The notes below the pieces were generated by a model. It was given only the letters and a program-made list of their open reading frames with translations. It was not told the DNA's origin and ran no database searches. Positions 45,431 through 54,852 of a stretch of DNA of 64,000 bases are shown here, piece after piece. Positions within the stretch are counted from its first letter, which is position 1. The number at the start of each line of letters is the position of its first letter. The translations under genes were made by a program, and so were the position numbers. The DNA comes from Massilia sp. IC2-278 (GTDB taxonomy: Bacteria > Pseudomonadota > Gammaproteobacteria > Burkholderiales > Burkholderiaceae_D), in contig NZ_JAJFES010000001.1 of assembly GCF_020708045.1 (NCBI RefSeq), positions 62,001 through 126,000 of the forward strand, in the 5' to 3' direction.

Positions 45431-48283
45431 TTAAGCCGCAGCCGGCTCCGCTTCCGGCGCCGGCCCGATCTCGCCGGGCTGCAAGCCGCGTCCTTCGACC
45501 AGCAATTGCTCGAACTCGGCCGCCGGCAGCGGGCGGCTGAAGTAATAGCCCTGCATTTCGTCGCAGCCGTGGCGGCGCAGGTAGTCGAGCTGCTCGCCGG
45601 TCTCCACGCCCTCGGCGATCACCGCCAGTTTCAGGTTGTGGGCGAGGGCGATGATCGAGGTCACGATGGCCTCGTCGTTGGCGTCGCGCGTGATGTCGGC
45701 CACAAAACTACGGTCGATCTTCAGCACGTCGATCGGGAAGCGCGACAGGTAGGACAGGCTCGAGTAGCCGGTGCCGAAGTCGTCGATCGACAGGTTCACG
45801 CCGAGCGCCTTCATGCGATGCAGCAGCTCGACGGCCGGCGTGACGTCGCTCATGAACAGGCTTTCGGTGAGCTCGATTTCCAGGTACTTCGGCTCCAGGC
45901 CGGTATCGACCAGCACCCGTTCCAGGCCCTCGATCAGATCCGGTGCGCTGAACTGGCGCGCCGACAAATTCACCGCCACGCGCAGCTTGTCGAAGCCGGC
46001 ATCCTGCCAGGCCTTGTTCTGGGCGCAGGCGGTGCGCATCACCCAGGCGCCGATCGGCACGATCAGGCCGGTTTCCTCGGCGATGCTGACGAAACGGCCC
46101 GGCGGCACCATGCCCAGTTCCGGGTGCTGCCAGCGGATCAGCGCTTCCATGCCGCAGATCTTGCCGGTTTTCATGTCCAGCTGAGGCTGGTAATACAGCA
46201 CGAATTCGTCGCGTTCGAGGGCATTGCGCAATGCGCCTTCGATGCGCACGCGTTCCAGCGATTCCTCGTTCATGGCCGGGGTATAGAACTGGAAGTTGTT
46301 GCGGCCCAGTTTCTTGGCGCGGTACATGGCGATGTCGGCATGCTCGATCAATTCGTCAGCGCCCGTGCCTTCGCTCGGGAACACCGACACGCCGATGCTG
46401 CAGGTCACGAAGAATTCCTTGGTGCCGAGCATCACCGGCTGGGCCACCGCGTCCATCACGCGCTGCACGATGTCCGGGCTCAGGGTCTGCTCGCCGTGCT
46501 CGGACAGGATCACCACGAATTCGTCGCCCGACAGGCGCGCCACGGTATCGAGGTCGCGCAGCGAGGAGCGCAGGCGCGCCGCCACCGTCATCAGGAGCAC
46601 GTCGCCGGCCTTGTGGCCCATGCTGTCGTTCACGAACTTGAAGCGGTCGAGGTCGATCAGCATCACCCACACCGGGTTGCCGCTGCGGCCCGCATAGGCC
46701 ACGGCCTGCTCCAGGCGGTCCTGCAGCAGCGAACGGTTCGGCAGGCCAGTCAGCACGTCGTGCTGGGCCACGTGGTGCACGCGCTGCTCGGTCAGCTTGC
46801 GCGCCGTGATATCCGAGCCGGTACCGCGGTAGCCGCTGAAGTTGCCATGTTCGTCGAAGACCGGCTGGCCGCTGACCAGGAACCAGCGCGTGTCGCCGTT
46901 GTCGTCGGCCAGCTGGTACTCGAAGTTCGCGAACGCCTCGCGCGCCTTGACCTGGGCGATGTGGGCCCGTCCGGCCTCGCTGTCTTCCACGCCGGCCAGG
47001 GCTTCCCAGCGCGTCTTGCCGAGCAGGCGGTCGACCGCGACGCCGGATTTTTCGGCAAAGCCGCCGGTGATCGTCGTGAAGCGCAGGTCGCGGTCCTGTT
47101 CCCAGTACCAGTCCGAGGACATCGCCGCCAGCTGGCGGAAGCGCTGTTCGCTTTGCTGCAGAGCCTTTTCGGTGCGTTCGCGCGCCACCATGTCGTCGAC
47201 CAGGCGCCGGTTGGTGCGCTTCAGGTCGGCGGTGCGCTTGCGCACCAGCTGCTGCACGAGACGGGTACGTACGCTGGAAGCCTGCACCCAGGCCGCGCTG
47301 AGCAGGCTGAGCAGGATACCGCCGGCCAGGATCGCCAGCGAGGCCAGGTGGTCGGCGGCGAAGGGGCGCGGCATGGCGGTGACTTCCACCAGCCAGGGGC
47401 GGCCGGCCACGTCCAGGGTGCGCGCCAGGCTGGAACGGTGCTGCGGCGCCAGCCAGGCGGCCATGGTGTCCTGCGGCAGCGGCGCGTCGTCGGCGCGCGT
47501 GCTGAAGACCAGGTTGGCCGGCTCCGGGCGCGCCGAGGCGTACACCGACATCACGATCTGCCTGTCGCCCAACAGGTTGGCGGCAGCCAGGACGCTGCTG
47601 ACCAGTTCGCGCGCGCGCACCACCACGCCGGTGTCGCCGACCAGCTTGCCCTGGCTGTCGAGCACCGGCATCACGATCTGGAAGCTGGGCTGGGGCTGCG
47701 GGTCCTGGATCAGCGGAAACAGGGCGGTGGCGGCGGCGCGGCCGTCGGCCTGCGCGCGCGCCAGCGCCTGGCCGAACTGCGGACGCACGCCCACGTCGAA
47801 GCCGAAGGCGGCTTCGTTGCCGCGCATCGGTTCCAGGTAATGGACGATGTGGTAGCGTGCGCGCCGCTCGGCCGGCACGCGCCGGCTGTCGCGCACTTCG
47901 CCGATCACCGTGCCCGGCACGATCCGCCCTAATTCGGCCTCGACCGCGGGGCGCTCGGCGTCATCGACCACGCGGTGGAAATTGAAGGCCTTGATGAAGG
48001 GGTGGCGCGCCAGCAGCGGCGAGGTGAAGTCGTGGAACTGCTCGCGCGTCACCGGCGCGCCGAGGGCGAACAGCTGGTTGGTGACGGTCGCCACCTCGAC
48101 TGCGTCGTGCAGGCCCTGGCGCACGGTGGCCACGCGCTGGTCGGCCCGCTGGCTGAAGGAGAGGGCGAGGTTGTCGTATTCGAGGTGGCTCACGCCCACG
48201 AACAGCGCGCACGAGGCGGCCAGGCCGGCCCCGAGGGTCAGGACGCTTGCGCGGGTGAGGGAAAACGACAGGCGACGCACCAT
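45431..48283 (-). CDS. CHASE-PAS-GGDEF-EAL sensor protein
   Basis: 950 residues. Membrane helix near the N-terminus, a periplasmic CHASE-type domain (about 45-310), second helix (about 320-342), PAS (about 375-500), GGDEF (about 505-665) with ARLSGDEFVVIL, and EAL (about 680-935) with MEALIRWQHP and DDFGTGYSSLSYL. The EAL catalytic residues are present, so c-di-GMP hydrolysis is likely; the cyclase site is SGDEF, a form often active. The CHASE domain should sense an external ligand. Confidence 0.93.
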   Translation of the reverse strand: MVRRLSFSLTRASVLTLGAGLAASCALFVGVSHLEYDNLALSFSQRADQRVATVRQGLHDAVEVATVTNQLFALGAPVTREQFHDFTSPLLARHPFIKAFNFHRVVDDAERPAVEAELGRIVPGTVIGEVRDSRRVPAERRARYHIVHYLEPMRGNEAAFGFDVGVRPQFGQALARAQADGRAAATALFPLIQDPQPQPSFQIVMPVLDSQGKLVGDTGVVVRARELVSSVLAAANLLGDRQIVMSVYASARPEPANLVFSTRADDAPLPQDTMAAWLAPQHRSSLARTLDVAGRPWLVEVTAMPRPFAADHLASLAILAGGILLSLLSAAWVQASSVRTRLVQQLVRKRTADLKRTNRRLVDDMVARERTEKALQQSEQRFRQLAAMSSDWYWEQDRDLRFTTITGGFAEKSGVAVDRLLGKTRWEALAGVEDSEAGRAHIAQVKAREAFANFEYQLADDNGDTRWFLVSGQPVFDEHGNFSGYRGTGSDITARKLTEQRVHHVAQHDVLTGLPNRSLLQDRLEQAVAYAGRSGNPVWVMLIDLDRFKFVNDSMGHKAGDVLLMTVAARLRSSLRDLDTVARLSGDEFVVILSEHGEQTLSPDIVQRVMDAVAQPVMLGTKEFFVTCSIGVSVFPSEGTGADELIEHADIAMYRAKKLGRNNFQFYTPAMNEESLERVRIEGALRNALERDEFVLYYQPQLDMKTGKICGMEALIRWQHPELGMVPPGRFVSIAEETGLIVPIGAWVMRTACAQNKAWQDAGFDKLRVAVNLSARQFSAPDLIEGLERVLVDTGLEPKYLEIELTESLFMSDVTPAVELLHRMKALGVNLSIDDFGTGYSSLSYLSRFPIDVLKIDRSFVADITRDANDEAIVTSIIALAHNLKLAVIAEGVETGEQLDYLRRHGCDEMQGYYFSRPLPAAEFEQLLVEGRGLQPGEIGPAPEAEPAAA

Positions 48284-48407
48284 GTACTGTTCCAGGAAAA
48301 ATTTGCTTGCCCAAAGGCACCAAAGCCCGGAAGTGTGTCATAGTTCCGCGCTTTTCGCCAACCACTTCCGTGCCCGGAGAGGTAGCGGGCGGCGCCTGTC
48401 GTCAGGA

Positions 48408-49193
48408 TCAGACAGGACGGCGTGCCAGCCAGGCAACCACGGCGCGCGCCAGCAGGCGGTTCAGCCAGGCCAGGCGCAGGCCGCGGCTGCTTGTCAGGCT
48501 TGTCAAGCGCGCATGGCGCCGCACGGCAAATGCCGCCGCCGAGCCTGGCGCCGGCCGGCGCGGCGCGCGCAGGGCGAACAGGATGTGGTTGTTGCCGGCA
48601 ATGCCGGCGAACTGGCAGACCCGCTCTTCGAAGGCTGCATGGATGCGCGCCTGCAGCGCCGCATACTGCGGGTCGTAGCTGAGCAGGTTGGCCACCAGCA
48701 CGCCACCGTCGCGTAGGGCGCGGCGGCAGGCCGCGTAAAAGCCGGCGCTGCCGAGTTCCGGCGGCATGCCGGCAGCGTCGAAGCCGTCGACCAGGATCAC
48801 GTCGCAGCTGGCCGGCGCGGCGGCGATGAAGCGGGCGGCGTCGGCGTGCACGATGCGCAGGCGCGCGTCGTCGGGCGGCACGTGGAACTGCTCGCGCAGG
48901 GCGATCACCTCGGCGCTGATTTCGAGCACCGTGATGCGCGCCTGCGGGAAGTGGCGGTAGCAAAACTTGGCCAGCGAACCGCCGCCCAGGCCCACCATCA
49001 CGATATGGCGCGGCTGCGGCACGAACAGGGCGAAGCACATCATGGCGCGCGAATAATCGAGCACCAGGGCGTCGGGGCGCGACAGCAGCATCTCGCTCTG
49101 GATATCGCCGGGCACGAATTCCAGCGTGCGGCGGTCGCCGACGGTGCGCACCAGGGGCGGCAGGGACGGTGCCGGATCGGATTCGGAAGGCAT
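48408..49193 (-). CDS. Spermidine-synthase-like methyltransferase-fold protein
   Basis: 261 residues. SAM/dcSAM-type motif I IVMVGLGGGSLAKFCYRHFP, acidic motif TVLEISAEVIALRE and DVILVDGFDAAGMP. Resembles the fused spermidine synthase family, but the catalytic Asp set is not fully checkable by eye, so it may be a diverged member with another role. ATG 49193 (MPSESDPAPSLPPL). Minus strand, upstream of the EAL gene. Confidence 0.85.
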   Translation of the reverse strand: MPSESDPAPSLPPLVRTVGDRRTLEFVPGDIQSEMLLSRPDALVLDYSRAMMCFALFVPQPRHIVMVGLGGGSLAKFCYRHFPQARITVLEISAEVIALREQFHVPPDDARLRIVHADAARFIAAAPASCDVILVDGFDAAGMPPELGSAGFYAACRRALRDGGVLVANLLSYDPQYAALQARIHAAFEERVCQFAGIAGNNHILFALRAPRRPAPGSAAAFAVRRHARLTSLTSSRGLRLAWLNRLLARAVVAWLARRPV

Positions 49194-49316
49194 GGCGCCA
49201 GTATACCGAGGCGCGCCGGCGCCGGGCAGGGCAGGCGGGCGCCGAGCGGGCAGGGCGTCTTGTTTGCAAGCATTAAATTCTGATAAGCTGGTCCATGCCC
49301 TCACACGGAGTTCTTC

Positions 49317-49592
49317 ATGTTCCTGGATCACCCGACGATCACCGCCACCAACAGCTTGACCGAGCCCGACCGCATCGAGCGGCTCAACCGTGTGTACGGC
49401 TACGCGATGGCGCTGGCCGACAGCGAGGGCAACGCCGGCTTCGTCGAGCGGCTGACCCAGCTGCACGACCACAAGGGCACCCTGATCGTGTTCTGGAACG
49501 AGGCCCCGGGCGAGCACGACCGCAGTTGCTGGGAGCGTGCCTGGGCCAGCCGGGTCGGCGACGGCACGGTCAACGTCGAACACGAATTCTGA
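49317..49592 (+). CDS. Conserved hypothetical protein, 91 residues
   Basis: MFLDHPTITATNSLTEPDRI; compact and acidic with three tryptophans in its last third, no membrane segment. CGGAG precedes the ATG by 9 bases. It ends 5 bases before the GGDEF gene and is probably co-transcribed with it. Family not recognised. Confidence 0.8.
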   Translation: MFLDHPTITATNSLTEPDRIERLNRVYGYAMALADSEGNAGFVERLTQLHDHKGTLIVFWNEAPGEHDRSCWERAWASRVGDGTVNVEHEF

Positions 49593-49597
49593 ATCCC

Positions 49598-50764
49598 ATG
49601 ATGAACCTCGATTCCACCACCATGGTGCTGGTGCTGGCACTCGGCAACCTGGCCCTGTGCAGCCTGCTGTTCTTCTTCGACTATGGCGCCGCGCGCAGCC
49701 CAAGCCTGGCTAGCTGGGGCCTGTCGCGCCAGGTCCAGGCAGCGGCCTGGGTGCTGCTGGCGCTGGGCGGGGCGCGCGTGCTGCCCGAGCCGCTGGCGCT
49801 GCCGGCCGGCTGGGCGCTGCTGATCGGCGGCGTCGCGCTCGAAGCCGGGTCGCTGTGGGAAGCGGCGAACCGCCCGCGCTGGCGGCGCGCCATGGTGCCC
49901 CTCGCCGTGGCCGCGGTGCTGGTGTTCCTGGTCTGCTACCTGATCGACGACATCGGCTTGCGCAACCTGGCCGCCTTGCTGCTGCTGGGCGGTTTTTACC
50001 TGCTGGCCGCCGCCGCCCTGGCCCAGGACTGGCGCCAGGCCGGCATGCTGCAGCGTGTGCTGGCCATCGCCATCGCGCTGCTGGCGCTGGTGGTCGCCGC
50101 GCGCGGCCTGCTGGTGCTGGTCATGCCCGACGGCTGGCGCTGGCTCTCGCACGAGCTGCTGCGCCAGCTCTCCAGCGCGGCGCTCTACCTGCTGATGCTG
50201 GCCGGCGCCTTTGGCTGCCTGCTGCTGGCGCGCGAACGCCTGCAGGCCGAGCTGGCGCGCCGCGAAACCGTCGACACCGTGGCCGACGTGCCGAACCGGC
50301 GCGGCTTCTTCGCCATGCTGGCGCCCTGGATGGCGCTGGCGCGCCGCCCCGGCCTGCCGACCGCGCTGGTGGTGCTCGACCTCGACGGCTTCAAGCGCGT
50401 CAACGACGGCTACGGCCACCCGGCCGGCGACGTCGTGCTGCGCCATGTCGCCGCCCTGTGCAAGCGCCAGCTGCGCGACAGCGACCAACTGGCGCGCCTG
50501 GTCGGCGGCGAGTTCGCGCTGCTGCTGCCGCGCACCGGCGCCGTCGAGGCGGCCCTGGTGGCCGAACGCATGCGCGCCGCCATCGAGACCACACCGGTAA
50601 AGACCGAACGCGCAATGATCTCGATGACGGCCAGCTTCGGCGTGACCACGATCCGCGCCGACGACAGCAATGCGATCCTGCTGCAGCGCGCCGGCGAGGC
50701 GATGCGGGCGGCCAAGGCGGCGGGGCGCAACCGGGTGATGCAGGCGGAAGAGGGCGGGGCCTGA
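49598..50764 (+). CDS. Membrane GGDEF-domain protein with degenerate active site
   Basis: 388 residues. Six to seven membrane helices (about 5-220) then a GGDEF domain (about 230-385). The substrate loop VLDLDGFKRVNDGYGHPAGD is normal, but the signature is RLVGGEFALLLPR: VGGEF replaces GGDEF, losing the first Gly and the catalytic Asp/Glu at position 3. Diguanylate cyclase activity is therefore doubtful; it may bind GTP or act as a receptor. Two ATGs (49598, 49601) are possible. Confidence 0.9.
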   Translation: MMNLDSTTMVLVLALGNLALCSLLFFFDYGAARSPSLASWGLSRQVQAAAWVLLALGGARVLPEPLALPAGWALLIGGVALEAGSLWEAANRPRWRRAMVPLAVAAVLVFLVCYLIDDIGLRNLAALLLLGGFYLLAAAALAQDWRQAGMLQRVLAIAIALLALVVAARGLLVLVMPDGWRWLSHELLRQLSSAALYLLMLAGAFGCLLLARERLQAELARRETVDTVADVPNRRGFFAMLAPWMALARRPGLPTALVVLDLDGFKRVNDGYGHPAGDVVLRHVAALCKRQLRDSDQLARLVGGEFALLLPRTGAVEAALVAERMRAAIETTPVKTERAMISMTASFGVTTIRADDSNAILLQRAGEAMRAAKAAGRNRVMQAEEGGA

Positions 50765-50794
50765 GCATTCTGGACAAGCGGACACGCATTTAAG

Positions 50795-50834
50795 CCGCGT
50801 GGGCACAGGGCGCCTGGCGCGGCCCACTCTACGG
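50795..50834 (-). repeat. Single REP-like palindrome, inverted relative to 24026
   Basis: CCGCGTGGGCACAGG at the left and CGGCCCACTCTACGGG at the right; its reverse complement begins CCCGTAGAGTGGGCCG and ends CCTGTGCCCACGCGG, matching 24026-24068 closely. Confidence 0.75.
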
Positions 50835-51042
50835 GTATGCGTCCGGGTCCGCATCGGTGTTTCGGTCCGCCGGCGTCACCGATGCAGGGCGCCCGTGCCC
50901 GCGCGTTCATTGACGCATGCCGCAACCCACCGGGCGTGATCCCGACGCTGTCACAAGCGCCGCGCCCTCCGTCATCTCCCCGTCACAAACCCCCGGCATA
51001 CTGCGTGCTTACTTGTCAACGCGCCTGTCAACACGTCCCCTG

Positions 51043-52041
51043 ATGACCCATCCGCCCGCCGCAGTGCCCCTGTACGCCGCCGTGGAACTCGGCTCGGACA
51101 GCTTCCGTCTGCACGTGGCCAGCGTCGAGGCGGGCCGGGTGCGCGTGGTGGCCACCCTGAGCGAACCGGTGCGCCTGGGCGCCGAACTCGAAGCCGGCGG
51201 CAGCATCGGCGCCGACGCCATGCGCCGCGCCCTCGATTGCCTGGGGCGCTTTCGCGCGGTGCTGGCGCTGTGGGCGCCGCGTGCGGTGCGCGTGGTGGCC
51301 ACCGCCGCGCTGCGCAGGGCGCGCAACGCAGCGGCCTTCGTGCCGGCGGCGGCGGCCGCGGTCGGCCATCCGGTCGACGTCATCGGCCCCGAGGAGGAAG
51401 GGCGCCTGGTCTACCTCGGCGTCGCGGCCGCGCTGGGGAACGGGCTGGAAGGCGCGCACGAAGATCCCGGCCAGCGGCGCCTGGTCCTCGACATCGGCAG
51501 CGGCTCGACCGAACTGGTGCTGGGGCAGGGCGAGCGCATCGAGCGCGTCTACTCGTTCGGCGTGGGCGCGCTGCGCCATGGCCTGACCTTTTTCGGCGAC
51601 GGCATCGATCCCGGCGCCTTCGATGCGGCGCTGGAGTCCTCGCGCAGCCGCTTCGCCGATGCCGGCGCGGCGCCCGGCATGCGCGGCTGGCGACGCGCCC
51701 ATGGCGCCTCGGGCAGCGTGCGTGCGCTGGCGGAACTGGCGGACGCCCTGCTGGGACAGGCGCCCAGCCTCGATGCCGGACGCCTGTACGCGCTGCGCCG
51801 GGCGGCGATCGAGGAGGGCGGCCTGGCGCGCGTGGCGGCGCAGTGGCCGCAGGGAGGACGGGCGGCGCAGGTGGCCGGCGCGCTGGCGATGCTGGTGGCG
51901 CTGGTCGAGGAACTCGGCATCGACGAAGTGGCGCCGGCGCAGGCCGGGCTGCGCGCGGGCGTGATCCGTACGCTGCACCGGCGCTGCGAAGAGCAGGAAG
52001 GGGAAGCAACCGGCAGGACGCCCTACCGGGAATGCGTGTGA
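51043..52041 (+). CDS. Ppx/GppA-family phosphatase
   Basis: 332 residues, the short form of the family. ASKHA-type motifs: phosphate-1 AAVELGSDSFRLHVA and phosphate-2 LVLDIGSGSTELVLGQGE; IGPEEEGRLVYLGVA between them. Members hydrolyse polyphosphate and/or pppGpp. The canonical ppx-ppk pairing is absent, so which substrate is used here is open. ATG 51043 is chosen over the longer frame. Confidence 0.9.
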   Translation: MTHPPAAVPLYAAVELGSDSFRLHVASVEAGRVRVVATLSEPVRLGAELEAGGSIGADAMRRALDCLGRFRAVLALWAPRAVRVVATAALRRARNAAAFVPAAAAAVGHPVDVIGPEEEGRLVYLGVAAALGNGLEGAHEDPGQRRLVLDIGSGSTELVLGQGERIERVYSFGVGALRHGLTFFGDGIDPGAFDAALESSRSRFADAGAAPGMRGWRRAHGASGSVRALAELADALLGQAPSLDAGRLYALRRAAIEEGGLARVAAQWPQGGRAAQVAGALAMLVALVEELGIDEVAPAQAGLRAGVIRTLHRRCEEQEGEATGRTPYRECV

Positions 52042-52081
52042 TCGACTATATTGTTTACCTTGTTAAGCAGTGGAATACCCA

Positions 52082-52858
52082 ATGAGCAGAAAAACGGTTC
52101 CCGACGCGGCTGAATCCAGGCCGTCGGCACGAACAAAACAGGGCGCGGCAGCCAAGCCGGCGCCGAAAACCGCCAAGGCCCTGAAGGCGGCTGCGGCCGA
52201 CGTGGCGGTGGCCAAGGCCGGCGCGAGAAAAACCAAAGGCGAAGCCAAGGGCGAAGGGAAGGCCGTACCGAAGGCCGCGGCCCCTGAGCCGGCAAAGCGC
52301 AGCACCAGGGCGGCGCCGAAAGCCGCCGACAAGGCACAGGCGAAAGCGGTCAAGCCGGCGCCAAAGGCTGGCAAGAGCGTGACGGCAAAGGCGCCCGCCA
52401 AGCCGGCCGACAAGCCGTCCGACAAGCCGTCCGCACCCGCCAAGGCAGGCACGAGGGCCGCCGCAAAACCAGCTGCAACGCCGGCCGCAAAGCCGGCCAC
52501 CAGGGCGCCCGCCCGCAGTGCAGCCCGCAGTACTGCCGCTGCGCCCGCCACGGCGGCCAAGACCGCGGCCAAGGCCCTGGTCAAGGCAAGCGGCAAGGCC
52601 AGCGTACGCACCGTGCAGGCGCCGGCCGCCGAATCGGCGCGTCCTGCGCTGGTGCGCGACAGCTTCACCATGCCGGAGCAGGAATACGGGGTGCTGGCCG
52701 ACGTCAAGCAGGCCTGCCTGAAGGCGGGCTTCGAGGTCAAGAAGAGCGAGCTGCTGCGCATCGGCGTGGCGCTGGTCGGCCGCCTCGACATGGCGACCCT
52801 GCGCCAGGTGCTCGACGGCCTGCCCCAGCTGAAGACCGGGCGCCCGCCCAGCCAGTAA
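52082..52858 (+). CDS. Histone H1-like Lys/Ala/Pro-rich protein with C-terminal domain
   Basis: 258 residues. Residues 1-190 are low-complexity KPAAK/AKPAD-type repeats like eukaryotic H1 tails and bacterial AlgP/HctB-like proteins. Residues about 193-258 form an ordered domain (DSFTMPEQEYGVLADVKQAC, LLRIGVALVGRLDMATLRQV) seen in Burkholderiales proteins. Probably binds DNA or polyphosphate; function unknown. A perfect hairpin follows. Confidence 0.85.
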   Translation: MSRKTVPDAAESRPSARTKQGAAAKPAPKTAKALKAAAADVAVAKAGARKTKGEAKGEGKAVPKAAAPEPAKRSTRAAPKAADKAQAKAVKPAPKAGKSVTAKAPAKPADKPSDKPSAPAKAGTRAAAKPAATPAAKPATRAPARSAARSTAAAPATAAKTAAKALVKASGKASVRTVQAPAAESARPALVRDSFTMPEQEYGVLADVKQACLKAGFEVKKSELLRIGVALVGRLDMATLRQVLDGLPQLKTGRPPSQ

Positions 52859-52871
52859 GCATGCTTGAGCG

Positions 52872-52897
52872 GTAAGCCAGCTTATTGGCTGGCTTAC
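52872..52897. terminator. Bidirectional hairpin between convergent genes
   Basis: GTAAGCCAGC-TTATTG-GCTGGCTTAC, perfect 10-base stem, between stops at 52858 (plus) and 52935 (minus). Confidence 0.75.
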
Positions 52898-52934
52898 TTG
52901 TTGGCTCCCTGGCTCGCTCCCTGACTCTTTCCCG

Positions 52935-53222
52935 CTAGTGGATCGAAGCGCTGGTCAGCTCCTTCAGTTCGCGGATCGGAATGTTCGACTTTTCGTGCAT
53001 GCGCAGCAGGATCGTGGCGCCGACGTTCAGCTTGCGGTGGCGGATCTTGCTGATGATCGGGGGCTGGACTTCCAGCACCCGGCACAGTTCGGCGTCATTC
53101 TTCAGATGCAGCTTTTCGATGAGGGTGTCGAGCAGCTTGTTGGGGACGAAGCTCGACGGCTCGAGGGCGCGCGCGCGGTGCATCGCGGCCAGCATTTCCT
53201 GTTTTTTTTGGCGTACGTTCAT
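52935..53222 (-). CDS. Small HTH protein (Cro/CI-like)
   Basis: 95 residues. The HTH region is LHLKNDAELCRVLEVQPPII-SKIRHRKL, around residues 38-66, similar to Cro/C1 proteins; preceded by a helical N-terminus. GGAGGAG precedes ATG 53222 by 3 bases. It does not look phage-associated. A 15-bp palindrome (53350-53364) lies upstream and could be its own operator. Confidence 0.8.
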   Translation of the reverse strand: MNVRQKKQEMLAAMHRARALEPSSFVPNKLLDTLIEKLHLKNDAELCRVLEVQPPIISKIRHRKLNVGATILLRMHEKSNIPIRELKELTSASIH

Positions 53223-53404
53223 GTACTCCTCCAAATACTGAATCTGGTTGAGGGGACAGGACCGTCTTGGATGCGCCCGATGTTGTGTTAGCTTATGCGT
53301 GCGGGTCGTTGTGATATTACTACGCCTCTGCGCAGTACGACGCACTTTTCGCACGTAACGTGCGGCATCATCGTTCTTTCTGCCAGGAACTTGCGATCAG
53401 AGGC

Positions 53405-54049
53405 TCAGGCGGCTTGCAGCCCGGAACGGGTCAGCAGCAAGACCTGGTCCGCCATCTCGGCGGCGGCATGCGAGTGGGTGACCATGATGGCGCCGGCGCC
53501 GGTCGCCTTGATTTCGCTGCGCAGCAGGCGCAGGATGCCTTCGGCCGTTTCCGGGTCGAGGTTCCCGGTCGGCTCGTCGGCCAGCAGCAGGGCGGGCCGG
53601 TGCACCAGGGCGCGCGCAATCGCCACCCGCTGCAGTTCGCCACCCGAGAGCTGGCGCGGGAAGTCGCTGCCGCGCCCTCCCAGTCCCACCGCCGCCAGCA
53701 TGTCGTCCGCACGTGCGCCCGAATCGCGGTTTAAGAGCAGCGGCAGCGCCACGTTCTGGCGCAGCGTCAGGTGCGGCAGCACGTGAAAGGCCTGGAAGAT
53801 GAAGCCCATGCGCGTGCGCCGCAGGCGGGTGGCGGCATCGTCGTCGAGCGCCGCCATCGGCTGGCCGTCGACCAGCACCTCGCCGCTGTCCGGCGCATCG
53901 AGTCCCGCGATCAGGTTCAGCAAGGTCGACTTGCCCACACCCGATTCGCCCATGATGGCAATGAACTGCCCGGATTCGAAACGGTGCGACAGCTTGGCCA
54001 GGACGGTGCGTCCGCCATAGGTCTTGGTGAGGTCGCGCAGTTCGAGCAT
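53405..54049 (-). CDS. ABC transporter ATPase (LolD-like)
   Basis: 214 residues. Walker A IMGESGVGKSTLLNLI, Q-loop IFQAFHVLPH, signature LSGGELQRVAIARALVHRP, Walker B LLLADEPTGNLDPE, H-loop VTHSH. Sequence is of the LolD/MacB branch rather than PhnC. It is the last gene of a five-gene cluster and starts 5 bases after the downstream permease, so it belongs to that unit; a second ATPase for this transporter is unusual. Confidence 0.93.
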   Translation of the reverse strand: MLELRDLTKTYGGRTVLAKLSHRFESGQFIAIMGESGVGKSTLLNLIAGLDAPDSGEVLVDGQPMAALDDDAATRLRRTRMGFIFQAFHVLPHLTLRQNVALPLLLNRDSGARADDMLAAVGLGGRGSDFPRQLSGGELQRVAIARALVHRPALLLADEPTGNLDPETAEGILRLLRSEIKATGAGAIMVTHSHAAAEMADQVLLLTRSGLQAA

Positions 54050-54054
54050 GGTAT

Positions 54055-54852
54055 TTACCGGGTAAGGGCGCGCCGCAGCGCGAAACTGATCCCATCGACC
54101 AGGGCCACCAGCAGCAGCATGGCAAGGATGACGGTGGCTGCGCTCGGCATCTGGAACAGCGACAGGTGGTACTTCAGCATCTGCCCCAGTCCGCCGGCGC
54201 CGACCACGCCTAGCACGGCGGCGGCGCGGATATTGTTCTCCCAGCGGTACAGGGTGTACGACAGCATCTGCGGCAGGGTCTGCGGCAGGGTCGCGTAGAA
54301 GAAGGCGGCCAGCGCGCCCGCGCCATTCGTGCGCAGCGTCGCTTCCGGCAGCGGCGCCGCGTTTTCCAGGGCGTCGGCGAACAGGCGCCCGAGCACGCCG
54401 GCGGTATGCGCCGCCAGCGCCAGGGTGCCAGCGAACGGCCCCAGGCCGGCGGCCACCAGCAGCAGTGCCGCCCACACCAGTTCCGGGATCGAGCGCAGCA
54501 CGTTCAGCACCAGGCGCACGGCGCCGCGCGGGGCCGCGCCCCAGCGGCTTGATGCCGGCAGCGCCAGCACCAGGCCGGCGGCCACGGCCAGCAGGGTGCC
54601 GAGGGCCGACATCGACAGGGTTTCGATGGCCGCGTCCAGGGTTTTCATCAGGAAGGGCGTGGCCATTTCCGGCGGCGCGAAGCCGGCCAGGAATTCGGCC
54701 ATGGTGCCGGCGGCGTCGGGCGTGAGGAAAGCGGCCAGGTCGAGCCGCAGCGTGGCGAAGCTGGCCACCACCAGCGCGGCCAGCGCCAGCAGCAGCAGCG
54801 GCGTGCCCCAGGAGCGGGGTGGCGGCGGTGGCATCTGGCGCGCTTCGCTCAT
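54055..54852 (-). CDS. PhnE-type ABC transporter permease 2
   Basis: 265 residues, about six helices, with the PhnE/PtxC EAA-type loop: FFYATLPQTLPQMLSYTLYR and NIRAAAVLGVVGAGGLGQML. Family members import phosphonate, phosphite or related oxyanions. Overlaps the first permease by 4 bases. Confidence 0.92.
   Translation of the reverse strand: MSEARQMPPPPPRSWGTPLLLLALAALVVASFATLRLDLAAFLTPDAAGTMAEFLAGFAPPEMATPFLMKTLDAAIETLSMSALGTLLAVAAGLVLALPASSRWGAAPRGAVRLVLNVLRSIPELVWAALLLVAAGLGPFAGTLALAAHTAGVLGRLFADALENAAPLPEATLRTNGAGALAAFFYATLPQTLPQMLSYTLYRWENNIRAAAVLGVVGAGGLGQMLKYHLSLFQMPSAATVILAMLLLVALVDGISFALRRALTR

Noticed and set aside
52935..53222. Phage repressor
   Set aside because: No integrase, other phage genes or att sites; a lone small HTH protein.
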